Source: Zoroaster sp. YZ-2022 (taxonomy: Eukaryota; Echinodermata; Asteroidea; Forcipulatida; Zoroasteridae). Taken from it: a stretch of DNA of 64,000 nucleotides. The position numbers were made by a program, and so were the translations under genes. Position 1 is the first letter of the stretch. Each line of letters starts with the position of its first letter. The DNA is taken from the NCBI GenBank assembly GCA_029582265.1, contig CM055823.1:10266821-10330820 (forward strand), given 5' to 3'. A model generated the notes under the pieces. It had not been told where the DNA came from. It saw nothing but the letters and a program-made list of their open reading frames with translations, and ran no database searches. Positions 20,331 through 32,891 of this stretch are shown piece by piece.

Positions 20331-21359
20331 TAATTCTCGAAGTTTGGGTTTGTTCTTGCTCATCAAAACCATCGACGATTTACTCAAAGGTGATTAAAAC
20401 ACCTTATCAAACCACAATATTAATTTTTCTATACTTGTTTTCTACCTCTTGGCCAATTTTGACGGCGATTGGAGGATTAGCAGTTACGTTTTTTTGATGC
20501 ACAGAAACGATGTCAACCAAAGATTTTATTGCGCCGCGTTCAGCGCACGTTAGACCTACCAATTTCAGTCCGATAAATTGTCCGTGTTAAACCTAATAAA
20601 AAAGTAATATACATCGGCGTAGGCGTAGCACAATAAATATTAGTTCTCATGAACCTATTTCATTTTTTTCCTTCATATTTTCAGTCCAATATCAATTATT
20701 ATTTTTTATAATGTTTAATTAAATCAGGGATAAGAATTTCTCGCGGATTTCAGTATAATTTATACTATAAATATTAAAAATTATCAGATGTGAGTAATTT
20801 TTTTTCTATTTTTTAAAATTTATTTTCATTATTTTGTTTTATCTTTCCAGTCCAGTATAATTTATAAACTGTTCTAATATTTAATTAAATCTGGGATGAG
20901 AATCTTTCGAAGATTTCAGTGTAAAAATAGGAAAATAATCCTCAGATATGAGTAATTTTTTTTTCATTATTTTTTGTATTTCTTATTTGTAAATCAGCAC
21001 TACAAAACAAACTAATCATTGAATTAGCCTGGAAATAGGTTATTATTCTTCCTCTTTTCCCAAGCATTCCAGTGATACCAACCTTTTGAAAATCGGACAA
21101 GAATTAAGAAAGTTATGATATGGAATCCGAGAAAATCTTGGAAACGGGTCACAAGTCAAATTTACATTTCTTATGTTTTTCCTTATAAAATAATTGCCAT
21201 TTACGGGCCTAAAATTGCCGGATTCAACATGTCATAACTTCCTTATTTTTGGTCACAGGAAGATGATCCTTATATCATTGTAATCGTCTATTCAAGACCT
21301 TGACAATGACACCAGTTGTATTGGAATCTGTTGATTTTGAAAATTTTTGTCACATAGCT
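20101..21359. mobile_element. 1.26-kb insertion with 8-bp TSD in the left arm
   Basis: The left arm is broken between two copies of AGTATGTG (20093-20100 and 21360-21367), whereas the right arm is continuous there. The ends are TAGGTATGTG and, inverted, TAGCTATGTG. It contains a duplicated ~160-bp AT-rich block (about 20685-20800 and 20847-20965). The 8-bp TSD fits hAT, P or Merlin types. Confidence 0.8.
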
Positions 21360-22350
21360 AGTATGTGCGCTATAAATCATTAGTACATGTAGGCCTACAT
21401 GTTCTCTTATTTTTACAGTCTTAGTCCCGCGTAAGTCGTTCACAAAAAAGGTCGCATCGCGCTAAAACTGTATGGTAAACTCCGATCCGCACCTGCAACT
21501 GTACCGCCTTCACATGCACAACACGTTCGCTGTTGAACCTTTCCATTGTATCTTGTGTGCGGCCTGCACGTATAATGATGCACGTACGTACACAGATGAT
21601 GATCTTGTGATTGCGCTGTAGTGTTATTAATGATTAAGGCCAAGAGAATGAAAGTCATAGATTTGCGTCCGGGAAATTTCGAAAACACATGAGGCTTTTT
21701 TTCATTATTCATTATTTCCATTGATCATTAATAACACTTAACAGTAGGCATGTCACGCCATTTTTTAAACAGTATGAGACATCTAATCTTTTGACAGTTT
21801 TGGAAAGAACTTGTCAAAAGATGGTAAAAGCTTTTTAAATTTTTTAATTTGGCCAAGCGGTCTTCACTTCACGGTCATTACTTCACAATAAATTCCCAAA
21901 AAATGTTTTATGACTTTCAAATAAAAAATTAAAAAATGACAAAATCTGCCCATTGTGCTATATTTTGTTTTAGTTTTTACATGGTCCATTGAAAAACAAC
22001 TAAGTCCACTTCAGATGCCGCGACGCATGAAAGTTCTGAACAACGTTGTTGTTGTCGCTACTGGCCGCCCATTGAATTCCGGCGTGTGTACGTGTCGGCC
22101 GGGTCGGTCTAAATACTGCCCTTTTCTTTTCGCTTATTTAGTAATGATGATAGTGGAAAATGCAACTTTATTTGACAAAATGTGAAGATTAAATGTAAAA
22201 GATAACTACTCTACATTCGTTTAAGGAAAAATGTACATTTACATTGTACAAAGTTGGCGGTGAGCTTTTCAATTTACACTAGTAAGACGTTCACCCCTGA
22301 TACCTCGGAAACGGCACCGATTCAGAGCGCATGCTCTAAGCTTTCCATCG

Positions 22351-22665
22351 ATACCAAATGTTCTGACAATTGGTGGCGCCATCACAATTTTTATACATTT
22401 TTGTGAACGGTGTCGGAGGGCCCGCTTTTGCGTGTGGTTGGGATCAGAAATCAAGTCGCCAAATTAAGTAAAATTCGATATTTTAAAATTAAGTCACATT
22501 CTTAAAACCTCGGAAAATGATTATCAAACATATTTCACATAATTCGAGAATAAAGGTAAAAAATTAAGCGGACGAAAAACAACTTTTTTTCAGCCGTTTC
22601 ATTTTGTTTTCGGTACAGCTCCGGAACTTATTGAACTTTTGGAAGTCAAACGGCGCACGTATGAC
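22351..22665 (+). repeat. ~300-bp dispersed repeat, copy 2
   Basis: Partner of 4745-5047, in the same orientation. It carries an extra CCGGAACTTATTGAACTTTT segment near the 3' end and directly adjoins the right arm of the palindromic element. Confidence 0.85.
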
Positions 22666-23124
22666 ATGCCTAATAACAGCGCAATCACAAGATGTTTCTT
22701 CTAATCTGTGTACGTACGTGCATCATTATACGTGCAGGCCGCACACACAGGCATAAGATTAAGATACAAAGGCTCAACAGAGAACGTGTTGTGCATGTGA
22801 AGGCGGTACAGTTGCAGGTGCGGCGCGGATCGGACGGAGTTTACCATACAGTTTTAGCGCGATGCGACCTTTTTTGTGAATGACGTACGCGGGACTAAGA
22901 CTGTAAGAGAACATGTGCCAATGATTTATAGCGCACGTACTGGTGGAAATTTGGTAAAAACTTCGTTTTACTGATGTGGATGATTTGGAACTAAATTTGT
23001 TTGGTGGAAATACCTTTTTTGTGCAAATAGTGATTTTTTTGGCAAATAATGAAAAATTTAGGCGGTAGCTTTCGGGACATGCGGGCGGTGGACGCAAATC
23101 TATGACTTTCATTCTCATGGCCTT

Positions 23125-24339
23125 AGCTAGCGTATAATAAGTTGGGGATGATCCTATCGTAACTTATGCATTGTTCACATAAGGCGAAGCGCAACCTGCG
23201 CACTGTGTGTGGCATGACGGTCTGTTTTTAACACGCGGTGTGTAACCTAATTAATATTTCGCCACTTATCGTTAAAACCAACCAAAATAAACAAACCCAA
23301 AGAAAGAGTTTACAAATAACTTAAACATATAAACGATAAAGCATATCATGAAAGATTTTGACTTTTGGCAATATGCCAAAGTTCACGCAGTGCGTGTATT
23401 GCTGTCGCCTGAAATTGTTTGCAGTGTGAAAATTGCATAGGCCTATAAAAAGCTATATCATGCATTATGATCAGCGCAGGAAAAGTATGCGCATCGCACA
23501 ATTTTTATCGGAACTGTTATTGGACAATTGGTAAGCATGATTATTGACATAAAAATGTATACTTTCCACCAAAGTCAATAGTCTCTCCATCTTTGACTGA
23601 GGCACGACGTCAGAAGGAACGGGTGGCGAAAATACGGGGGTGGTGACTATACCGTACGCAAACGCACATTAGAAAGAAACATAGATTGCATGTTTCACGA
23701 AAAAATAACCACAGTGCACAGTGTAAATACCTTAAATAATAGGCCTACATATACTGTTATTACGTGTATGCCTCTGCAGTTTGATTCTGTCTGCATAATG
23801 TGATCACGTGTCATATACCTATTGTTCCATCTGCTTTCACAGTCATAGCAGCAATTACAGGAGTGGAGCGGCAAACAGTGCCCCCGCCCGACTCAACCTT
23901 CCATAAATATGTTACATGTACTTCATTTTGAAATCTTTTGCAATACAAACCTACATACATGTACATGTGTACATGTACTGCCGTTTCAGTTTCATTAAAT
24001 AATAAATATGTTGCATGGCAGAAATTGATGGAATTAAGAATTTCTTTGGAACCATTATCATTTGTCATTCCACATATGGTCCTTTGCAGTGTCATGTAAA
24101 ATTATCAGAGATTTCCTTAACAAGTTCATTGAGAAGTTGGGGATAATGCAGTAGCAGCATGGTGTAACTATGGGAACATGCGGCGCCACTCTGTCTCTTT
24201 CGTGTGCACAATGTCTATTGCATGTGTTTAAGCAGACGACAAAATGGCCAACAGCTCATTTGATGTGCATACATTCATTGGTCAAAATCTCCTAAAATAT
24301 CGTTTCCATTCCTCACTTGACTACATTTTTATTTCACAG
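23125..24339. other. No gene; contains a dispersed repeat
   Basis: Mostly featureless. At about 24200-24280 it carries the ~80-bp repeat also present, inverted, at 13896-13975. A 94-codon - strand frame at 23811-24095 has no domain. Confidence 0.4.
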
Positions 24340-24431
24340 ATTCAGTTGGGAAGAAGAGACAACAGAATATTCTTGTTTCTGCCGTCATTGACCATGATGA
24401 CATGACAGAGATGCTGTGTCTATACTACTGA
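24340..24431 (+). other. Exon-like island
   Basis: It follows a good acceptor (TTTTTATTTCACAG). The frame then reads SVGKKRQQNILVSAVIDHDD and nine more residues to a TGA. The composition looks coding but no family is recognised. It could be the last exon of an undetected gene or chance. Confidence 0.25.
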
Positions 24432-24715
24432 TGGAAGGATCATTGTTTTCAGATCAACCAGCGTTTACAGCTACCACTGCTCATCAGCCTTCAACAGTCT
24501 TGTCATGGAAAACATGAGGGTCAACCAGTTTCATGTCTTTTATCATGTATTAGGTAGGTTCACAGTTGTACCATGTCAAACATGAGGGTCAACCAGTTTC
24601 ATGTCTTTTATCATGTATTAGGTAGGTTCACAGTTGTACCATGTCAAACATGAGGGTCAACCAGTTTCATGTCTTTTATCATGTATTAGGTAGGTTCACA
24701 GTTGTCAGGCCTTGC

Positions 24716-27254
24716 CTTGAATAAAATGCAGGCGAGTGAAAAACAGCTCGCCTAGACTGGTAAAAGTTGGCCTAGGCGAGCTGTTTTACTTTTGGTTCCC
24801 GGAATCGTGTGGAATCAGGTTTGGTCAGCTGCAAACCTTGCCTCAGCTCAGTATAGACGTGGTAGAATAAAGAAAGGACGCTTTCAGTGTTCTAGCCAGG
24901 ATGAAATTATAGCGTAGGGCCATTTGTATGACACGAATCTGCGAGCGCATAGCGCGAAGCCACAACGGCGTGGGGTCCAGGGCCCGCTTAAGGACCCTGG
25001 GAAATTTTTAGGTTGTAGATGCTCTCTGGTGCAATCTGAGGCTATTTAGGGGCATATTGCATGATATAATTTGTCAGACAAAACCATATTTTTTTTAGAC
25101 ATAAAAATATTTCTTGCTTTTCAATTGGTAGGTTTTAACATGTTTACATGTGCACATGTAATTCTGTCACATTTTTCTTAACTAATATCAAACCCATTTT
25201 TAAATATAAAATGGAGTAGAGCCTACTACATGACTCATGTTGTTATTGTTTTAATTATTGTTTTAATTATTGTTTTATTCACTTTACATTGGATTGTTGT
25301 TAGTTTGTAGCTTTAAACGTGTGAGTAAAGTTAATCGTTTTTATCAATAATTCAAAGCCAGATAGGATCAAAAAAATTCCATATCATACATTATAATATA
25401 TTCCTTGACTTATGCCTACTTTAAATTAAACTTGACAAAACTAGAAATAAAATGGTTCTTACAAACGAAACCCTGCAGTGCAAGCTTCACCCAGGTAAAT
25501 AGTTTCATAAAGTATTTTATTGGACAGCAGGTAGGTAAGAGCTCTATATTCCAAGTCCACAGTTACTGCGTAAATAAAAAAAAGCTTAGCAAAGTTTTAA
25601 AAAAACATAGGCCAGCTGTAAAGACGCCTTAGAATTATCCAGCTCCAGTCTGTTCAAAGTATTTTAAAAGAAAAAGAAACAAGACAACAGCAACCAAAAA
25701 GACACAATTTCTGGGTCACAGGTTCACATCAAAGAACTGTCTGCCGACTTTGGAATGTTGAATGTATCAATTTGGGATTAGAGCCAAGCCAAGAGTTGGG
25801 GCTATTGTTCACTTGACAATGACTGACAGGTTGTGGTTTTGCACGCCCAGACCAGGTGACATTTACCTCTGGGACCTGGTTCTTGGCTGGTTTCCAAGCT
25901 ATATAACTATACATGTATGAAACAACATTACAGGATACCAGTATACATTCTCCCAAGGCTAAGTAGCGCGAGTGAGTGATCCGACTGTCGGCAGAAATGC
26001 GTCTTTTAATCAGTTGTTTCAAAGCCTAAAATTTTAAACAATAAATCTAGACCTACTTAAAAATTATGACTGGATGGAGCAGAATGGTAACATCTATTTA
26101 TTCGACTGAGAGCAAACTATTGGTGAATTGTTTACCTCGGAAAAGCTTCAGAAATCTTTGGCATGTTTTGTTTTGTGGAATTAAATTATAATGTGTATTG
26201 TGGCGGAGAATCTCAGCTCAGAAATAATGCTTTAGGCATTAAATAAATAGCGGTCGGGTATGTAAAAATTAAGAAGAAAAACAGTTTTAGAAAGTGTTTA
26301 CCGTTCCTCCTGATTTAAAAGTAAACGGAGGCCTGTTTGCATGGTGCAACATATCCTGGGGACCGGGAATAGCCGATCAAGTCTTGCATTTCGATTTTCG
26401 TTTTTTTGTTCTCATCAATAACAACTTCTTACGTGGTGGGGAAATGATACTAGAATGAGATTTACAAATGTTTTGATGCCATGAAGACAAAACTGTTTCC
26501 ATAGGTCGAACTCAGTTCTGTTGGCGGTCGCCGGCGGATATCAGATGTTCAACAACCACCGTTTACGGTAGCTGTTGTTCTTGTTGTTGTTTTTAACTTT
26601 CACTCAAAAAAAATTCGACAGTAGATTTTGTTTCAGAAATAATTATTTGAGAAAACATGTCATAGCATTCCTTCCTCCATGATCATAGTAACTCACGACA
26701 GACACTTTTATAGACTTCACTTTTGCGGTGTTTATCCCGACTCTGCCTGGCACGTGGGTACCCGCTCATCTGGTTTTTACCTAAGCAGTGTGGTAGCGGA
26801 ACCAGTGTCAATGTGTTTAACGTTGAATGCCATAAATAGATCGCGGCAGGCCGCTTTGACAGTTGCAAATGCGCGCATCAAACACATTCTCTTGAAAAGA
26901 AACAAGTTGCCGCCAATTAAAATGTATCAATAAAGCTTCCTACAAGAGGAAATAAATCCCTCAGTGGCAACAAATTATTGTTGTTCACAATTAGTTCTCG
27001 AACTGAACAAAGGAAATTTTGGGGTGTTTTTTTTTCACCATGGAATAAATTATAGCATATCGATAGCGTATCGGCCGATTTACAGCGTATCGGCCCGATA
27101 CGCTATTGCCTGAAGTGGTCTGCTGACGTCAGCGAGGCGCGCGGTTTTTAAAGGTTTACTGAACGTAGGTGCGTGGTTTTTGGCGCGCCTCAAAGTGATT
27201 TTAGGCGCGCGATGGTGCGCGCGTGCGATCGCGCACCTTAAAAGACAAGGCCTG
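24716..27254. mobile_element. 2.54-kb DNA transposon inserted in the satellite
   Basis: It starts CAGGCCTTGCCTT and ends with the inverted CAGGCCTTGTCTT. A 6-bp TSD AGTTGT (24710-24715 and 27255-27260) interrupts one 68-bp unit. Each end has a subterminal hairpin (AACAGCTCGCC with GGCGAGCTGTT at the left; GC-rich at 27193-27236). The interior has no transposase I can recognise; an 84-codon frame at 26679-26933 has no known domain. A 'GCGCATAGCGCGAAGC ... GGGTCCAGGGCCC' segment near 24945-24985 is typical of invertebrate repeats. Confidence 0.8.
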
Positions 27255-27290
27255 AGTTGTACCATGTCAAACATGAGGGTCAACCAGTTT

Positions 27291-28598
27291 ATAATAATAA
27301 TAATAATAGCATTTATATATAGCGCTCTTACACGACTGAAAGGTATCACAGCGCTTTACAAAATGGATAAACTTAATAATTTCTAAAATTAACAGTGAAT
27401 AAAATGAGATGTAATTCTTAAATTAACAGTGAAAAAAATAAGATGTACAACAAAGCTAAAATAAATGAGTCTTAAGTTTACTTTTAAACATCTGAAGTTC
27501 ACTAGTATGACGAATATCTGATGGGAGATTGTTCCACAGATTTGGCGCAGAAGCAAAGAAACCCTTATTTGCAGAACAAAGATGAGTGCGGGGTTTAGAG
27601 AGCATCTTTTGGTCAGAACTAGAGCGAAGTCCACTACGGTTAGGTTGGTATAGCGAGATAAGCTCGATAGATAAGATGGTGCATTATTAGTAAGGCAATT
27701 AAAAGTAATAGTCATAATTTTAAAATCGATACGCTTTTGTACAGGTAGCCAATGAAGCTGTTGGAGGAGCGGAGATACATGGCCAGACTTTTGTCTTGAA
27801 TATGAGTTTAGCAGCCCTATTTTGAAGTCGCTGAAGTCTTTAATTTCTTTGGCTGATGAACCTATGAGAAGTGAGTTAGCGTAGTCAAGTCGAGCAGTTA
27901 CTAAAGCACGGACTGCATGGTGGCATGTGGTATCATCAATGAACATTCTGATACGTGATAAATTACGAAGATGAAAATTAACAGACTTACAAATTGATGA
28001 TACATGATGGGACATGTTCATTGCACTATCAAATTCTACTCCAAGATTCCTTATAGTTTTGGATGGTTTGATAATAGTTTTACCTATGGTAAAGAGATAT
28101 CTGAAAACTTATGCAAAATGTTGGGATTGGCAGCAATAAAAATTCGGTTTGTCATCATTGAGGAGTAGCATATTTTTAGACATCCATGATTTGAGTTCAA
28201 ATGCATTTAGATAAAGTGGAAATTGCGCGATCTGATTCAATCGGGTATTCGGGATCAACATTAATGTATAACTGAGTGTCATCTGCATAAAAATGGGCTT
28301 TGATACCAGGGTAGCGTGTGATGATATCATACATAGGTTGAGTATAAAGAAGGAACATCTGAGGTCCGACACATGAGCCTTGGGGCAAACCGTGAAGAAG
28401 AACCTTAGGATCAGAAAATTCATTGGCGATCCTAACTCTACATGTTCGATTATTAAGGTAGGATTTGAACCAGGCAATAACGTTATTCTTGAAACCAAAT
28501 ACAGTGATAATCTATGTAACAAAACATCATAATCAATTGTGTCAAAAGCAGCAGACAGATCCAACAACACCACGAAAACAGCCTGCCGATTGTCAAAA
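27291..28598 (-). mobile_element. 5'-truncated LINE inserted in the satellite
   Basis: The - strand element ends in an (ATT)n tail at 27291-27306, as many CR1/L2/Crack-like LINEs do. Both junctions fall in a 68-bp unit, with GTTT shared (27287-27290 and 28599-28602). It contains the reverse-transcriptase relic described separately. Confidence 0.85.
27389..28573 (-). pseudogene. Non-LTR reverse transcriptase, C-terminal part, frameshifted
   Basis: Reverse transcriptase copies the LINE RNA into a nicked chromosomal target. On the - strand, 28573-28520 reads MVLLDLSAAFDTIDYDVLLH (motif A region); a second frame has MPQGSCVGPQMFLLY (motif B) and then HFYADDTQLY (the YADD catalytic motif C, at about 28300). 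After a frameshift, 28021-27389 carries the thumb region with TARLDYANSLL and SPLLQQLHWLPVQKRI. The endonuclease and the N-terminal half of the reverse transcriptase are missing. The order and motifs are those of CR1/L2/Rex1-like LINEs; the exact clade is uncertain. Confidence 0.9.
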
Positions 28599-29962
28599 GT
28601 TTCATGTCTATTATCATGTATTAGGTAGGTTCACAGTTGTACCATGTCAAACATGAGGGTCAACCAGTTTCATGTCAGATTTGTCTATTATCATATATTA
28701 GGTAGGTTCACAGTTGTACCATGTCAAACATGAGGGTCAACCAGTTTCATGTCTTTTATCATATATTAGGTAGGTTCACGGTTGTACCATGTCAAACATG
28801 AGGGTCAACCAGTTTCATGTCTTTTATCATGTATTAGGTAGGTTCACGGTTGTACCATGTCAAACATGAGGGTCAACCAGTTTCATGTCTATTATCATGT
28901 ATTAGGTACAGGTTCACAGTTGTACCATGTCAAACATGAGGGTCAACCAGTTTCATGTCTTTTATCATGTATTAGGTAGGTTCACAGTTGTACCATGTCA
29001 AACATGAGGGTCAACCAGTTTCATGTCTTTTATCATGTATTAGGTAGGTTCACGGTTGTACCATGTCAAACATGAGGGTCAACCAGTTTCATGTCTTTTA
29101 TCATGTATTAGGTAGGTTCACGGTTGTACCATGTCAAACATGAGGGTCAACCAGTTTCATGTCTTTTATCATGTATTAGGTAGGTTCACGGTTGTACCAT
29201 GTCAAACATGAGGGTCAACCAGTTTCATGTCTTGTATCATGTATGAGGTAGGTTCACGGTTGTACCATGTCAAACATGAGGGTCAACCAGTTTCATGTCT
29301 TGTATCATGTATTAGGTAGGTTCACGGTTGTACCATGTCAAACATGAGGGTCAACCAGTTTCATGTCTTGTATCATGTATTAGGTAGGTTCACGGTTGTA
29401 CCATGTCAAACATGAGGGTCAACCAGTTTCATGTCTTTTATCATGTATTAGGTACATGTAGGTTCACAGTTGTACCATGTCAAACATGAGGGTCAACCAG
29501 TTTCATGTCTTGTATCATGTATTAGGTAGGTTCACAGTTGTACCATGTCAAACATGAGGGTCAACCAGTTTCATGTCTTTTATCATGTATTAGGTAGGTT
29601 CACAGTTGTACCATGTCAAACATGAGGGTCAACCAGTTTCATGTCTTTTATCATGTATGAGGTAGGTTCACAGTTGTACCATGTCAAACATGAGGGTCAA
29701 TCAGTTTCATGTCTTTTATCATGTATTAGGTAGGTTCACAGTTGTACCATGTCAAACATGAGGGTCAACCAGTTTCATGTCTTGTATCATGTATTACATG
29801 TAGGTAGGTTCACAGTTGTACCATGTCAAACATGAGGGTCAACCAGTTTCATGTCTTGTATCATGTATTAGGTAGGTTCACAGTTGTACCATGTCAAACA
29901 TGAGGGTCAACCAGTTTCATGTCTTGTATCATGTATTAGGTAGGTTCACAGTTGTACCATGT

Positions 29963-30285
29963 CTAAGTCTCTGGTTTCTGGTCTCCATGCATCGTCTCAG
30001 TCCTGCGTGGCAGTGTTTTTTGCTTTGAAATGATGTTCAATTGCGGCCAAAATTGCTGGATTGTACATTATTGTAAACATCTTTTTCACATAGGGTTGTG
30101 AAGCTTTGCCCAATTTGTGTGGCCTCTCTTAGCCACCATACTTTGTGTATGGGAAATTTGGTCTGGTTCCAATAACCACGTACGTTTATCACTTATTTCA
30201 CTGGTTGACAAAAAAGAAAGCACGTCACCACACCAATTTTGAAGCCAAACTATGACCAGAAACCAGCGACTTTTGTTTTGCCTAA
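29963..30285. other. No gene recognised
   Basis: Sequence between the satellite and a MITE. A - strand frame (30364-30086) has no known domain. Confidence 0.35.
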
Positions 30286-30497
30286 AAGGGACAATATTGT
30301 CACAATCAACAGTGCATTGAATCCGAGTGCTAGTTTTACATTTACTGAAAATAATACCCCACATGATAAGGTGATGTTACCATTGCTGCTGCATAAATGA
30401 GCCAGTAATTTTTAATCACAGTGTTCATCTTAAACTAAGTCACCGATTCCATGCCTTGTTGAAAGTCTGCTCTGATTGTGATAATACTGTCCCTTTG
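30286..30497. mobile_element. Palindromic MITE family, copy 3
   Basis: The ends AAAGGGACAATATTGTCACA and, inverted, AAAGGGACAGTATTATCACA are the best-preserved TIR of this family. The internal arms are the same as in copies 1 and 2. Confidence 0.8.
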
Positions 30498-30970
30498 AAT
30501 GGAATTGGCAATTACCAGGTAATCAATTTCTCAAACTTTTATGCAATGCATGTATACATGTACAGTACATGTAAAAGTTACTTGGTGTAAATTTGGTACA
30601 AGTATCCATCTTCCTGAGAATGTATTCCAACTGAAGTGCTTTCATCTTAGAAAAAAAGAATGAAATTGACCAATAATTTTTAAAAGAAATTAAAATGTTA
30701 TGACATTTAAGATTAAAAGGTATTGTCAGTGTACAAATGTGATGGGCCAATGTTTATACTGTGGGCTTCATGGAAAAGACATCACTGTACTCATTATTAG
30801 ACCAACAGTTCATACTGATTAAACCTTAACCTTCCCAAATCCTCTTTGCTAAATTGAAGGATTTTGAAGGATTGAGGTTACATGCTACATGCTCTTTGCT
30901 ATTAAAGTGAATGATTTTGGAGGATTGAGGTTATTAGGCATACTTGCCTTTCCATGGTAGCCTACATGTA
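30498..30970. other. No gene; short dispersed-repeat relic
   Basis: Contains ACTTGGTGTAAATTTGGTAC and following sequence resembling 16610-16680. A short direct repeat, GATTTTGAAGGATTGAGGTT and GATTTTGGAGGATTGAGGTT, lies at about 30852 and 30911. Confidence 0.4.
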
Positions 30971-31284
30971 TACTGAGACGCAATAGAAACTTACCACTTG
31001 TTTTGGAATAGCATAAAATTGTAATGGTTCAAAATAAGACATCACGTGCTGCTAATTAAAATCATCACATACCCCTTGAGCAATCGCTGATGGTCAAACC
31101 AGGTGTTACGCACCTGGGCCATGAAGAGAACGACTCAAAGGTCACGTGACCATGTGTGACCGATTTGTCTGTAGGGGGTACACTGACTTGCCAAAATAAG
31201 TGCACATACAGTATTACATTTGTGCATTGTGATTACTGATAATTTCATGTCGAAAAAGTGGTAAGTTTCTATTGCGTCTCAGTA
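30971..31284. mobile_element. 314-bp mariner-like MITE, TA target
   Basis: Perfect ~27-bp TIRs (TACTGAGACGCAATAGAAAC ... ACCAC, mirrored by GTTTCTATTGCGTCTCAGTA) are flanked by TA at 30969-30970 and 31285-31286. Non-coding interior. Confidence 0.9.
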
Positions 31285-31286
31285 TA

Positions 31287-32891
31287 CATCCATGTTTGTT
31301 GTAGTGATTGCAAGGTCAATTTTTGGGTCAGTGGACACTGTTTATTGCTCCATGCATGCAGGGAGGGTCCATGGCCATGTACATGTACATATATCACATA
31401 TTGAAAACACATGTGTGCATACATGTCATGTGCAAGAAAATGGTCTTAGGGAGTTAGGGTTTTAATAAATTAATTTATTCAATTCATTACGCTTTATCCA
31501 TACCCTTAACAATTATTATGTGAAATGACTTAATTCTAAAAACTAGCCAAAATAGGTAATGAAATGATTTGTATGTTTTTTCCCCACAGATATACATCTG
31601 CAAGTAGATTCAACCTCCAAGAGCGAAAATCATCCATTTGACATGTTTGATGAATCCAGGCACGTACCCACTGCAGGCTCATCAGAGACAGCTCACAGCT
31701 AATGGTATTCCCAACATTATCAGTAAGTTTTTCTAAAAGCAAATTATACCTGACTGAAATTTCTGCTTGGATTGTTCTTAATTAAGGCCAATGACAGTTG
31801 ATTATAAAGTCAAACAATCTCAGAAAATGGATGAGGGATTTTGGTTTCATTATATACATATACATGATAAATGAGGGTCATGGTCAAATGACTGAGACAA
31901 AGGTGTGATTCTTTATTGTTATGAGTATTATTTAAACATAAATTTGCCAAGTTTAAAAAAATTGAGATTTTCAATTTCAAGTAAAGGAGTAGTATGCTCT
32001 TGGAACCCAACCTAGTTTACAATGCGAACTGCTCGTTTTTGTAGAATAAATACATGTAGTGTGTACATGTATTTTTGTAGAATAAACAGTGTGTAGCTTG
32101 TTACTGAAGTGTAGTGAGTTTACCCAAAGTATTTAGATGATTTGTGTAATTCAAATCAACAAGAATAAAATAATTTTAGAATGTTAAAACGACCTTGTTT
32201 GGTATTTGTTTCAGTCGATTTATTAGAAATGTTACTTGACAAGATATTAACATGATCATTCTATGAGATTCTATCCAAAATACATGTAAATATTATGTTG
32301 AATTTGGTGCTTTTAACTCGCTCTTTTTAATTATGAGCTTCATGTTTGCTTCTGTGATATTTTAAGGGGAGAGCTTAATGTGGTGTGACACGATCTACGC
32401 GTTCCAAATTATTATGCAGTATAAAGGAATTGAGTGTGTCATGCATTGTGCGTTTATATGTAGCATAATTTGCCAATTACAAGAATTATCTTACATGTAT
32501 GTCAAAGAAGTGAAGATTTAAGGCTGAAGTTTGTGCCACTACTCTGGGGATTGAGATTACAATGCACTTTTTAATTAAAATTACAAGCACTTACATTACA
32601 AGCAATTACTCCCAGCACTAGTTTGTACATGATTTGTTTGCATACAATGTATGGTACACATGCATTGGTCATAGTACAGTTTGAAATCATAAAAAAAAAA
32701 TTTTTCCCTAAGATTTAGAATCTCAAAATGTTATTAAAATAGTATCATTTAATATTTCCTTTTTAAAACTGAAGTGTTCTCAAGTTGATGGCAGTTTCAA
32801 AGATAATAAGTAATTAAATACACATGTACTTTGGAAATAATCCCATTTGGTTCATGTATTACAAATTCACATTTGAGGGATAACTCCCATG
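31287..32891. other. No gene recognised; one exon-like island
   Basis: Mostly featureless AT-rich sequence. 31590-31722 has a good acceptor (TTTTTTCCCCACAG) and donor (ATCAGTAAGT). One frame is open for 36 codons (from IHLQVDSTSKSENHPFDMFD) before a TAA inside the island, so it is at most a terminal coding or non-coding exon. Confidence 0.35.

Larger units (their letters stand above)
19903..23124. mobile_element. 3.2-kb palindromic DNA element with nested insertion
   Basis: The left arm (19903-20100 plus 21360-21620) and right arm (22665-23124) are reverse complements. Tips read GGCCATGAG...GTCATAGATTTGCGTCC. Both arms share an ATTTGCACAAAAAAGGTATT-type word and a GCATCGCGCTAAAACTG-type word. 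The tip sequence occurs a third time at about 21632-21670. Similar open frames in both arms simply follow from the DNA identity. No transposase recognised. Confidence 0.75.
24487..29962. repeat. 68-bp satellite array, split by two insertions
   Basis: Unit AGGTTCACAGTTGTACCATG, TCAAACATGAGGGTCAACCA, GTTTCATGTCTTTTATCATG, TATTAGGT. About three copies lie left of the first insertion, about half a copy between the insertions (27255-27290) and about 20 copies at 28599-29962. Variants (TTTTATC or TTGTATC, CACAG or CACGG, an added ACATGT) occur in runs. The first unit is joined to non-repeat sequence at about 24475. Confidence 0.95.
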
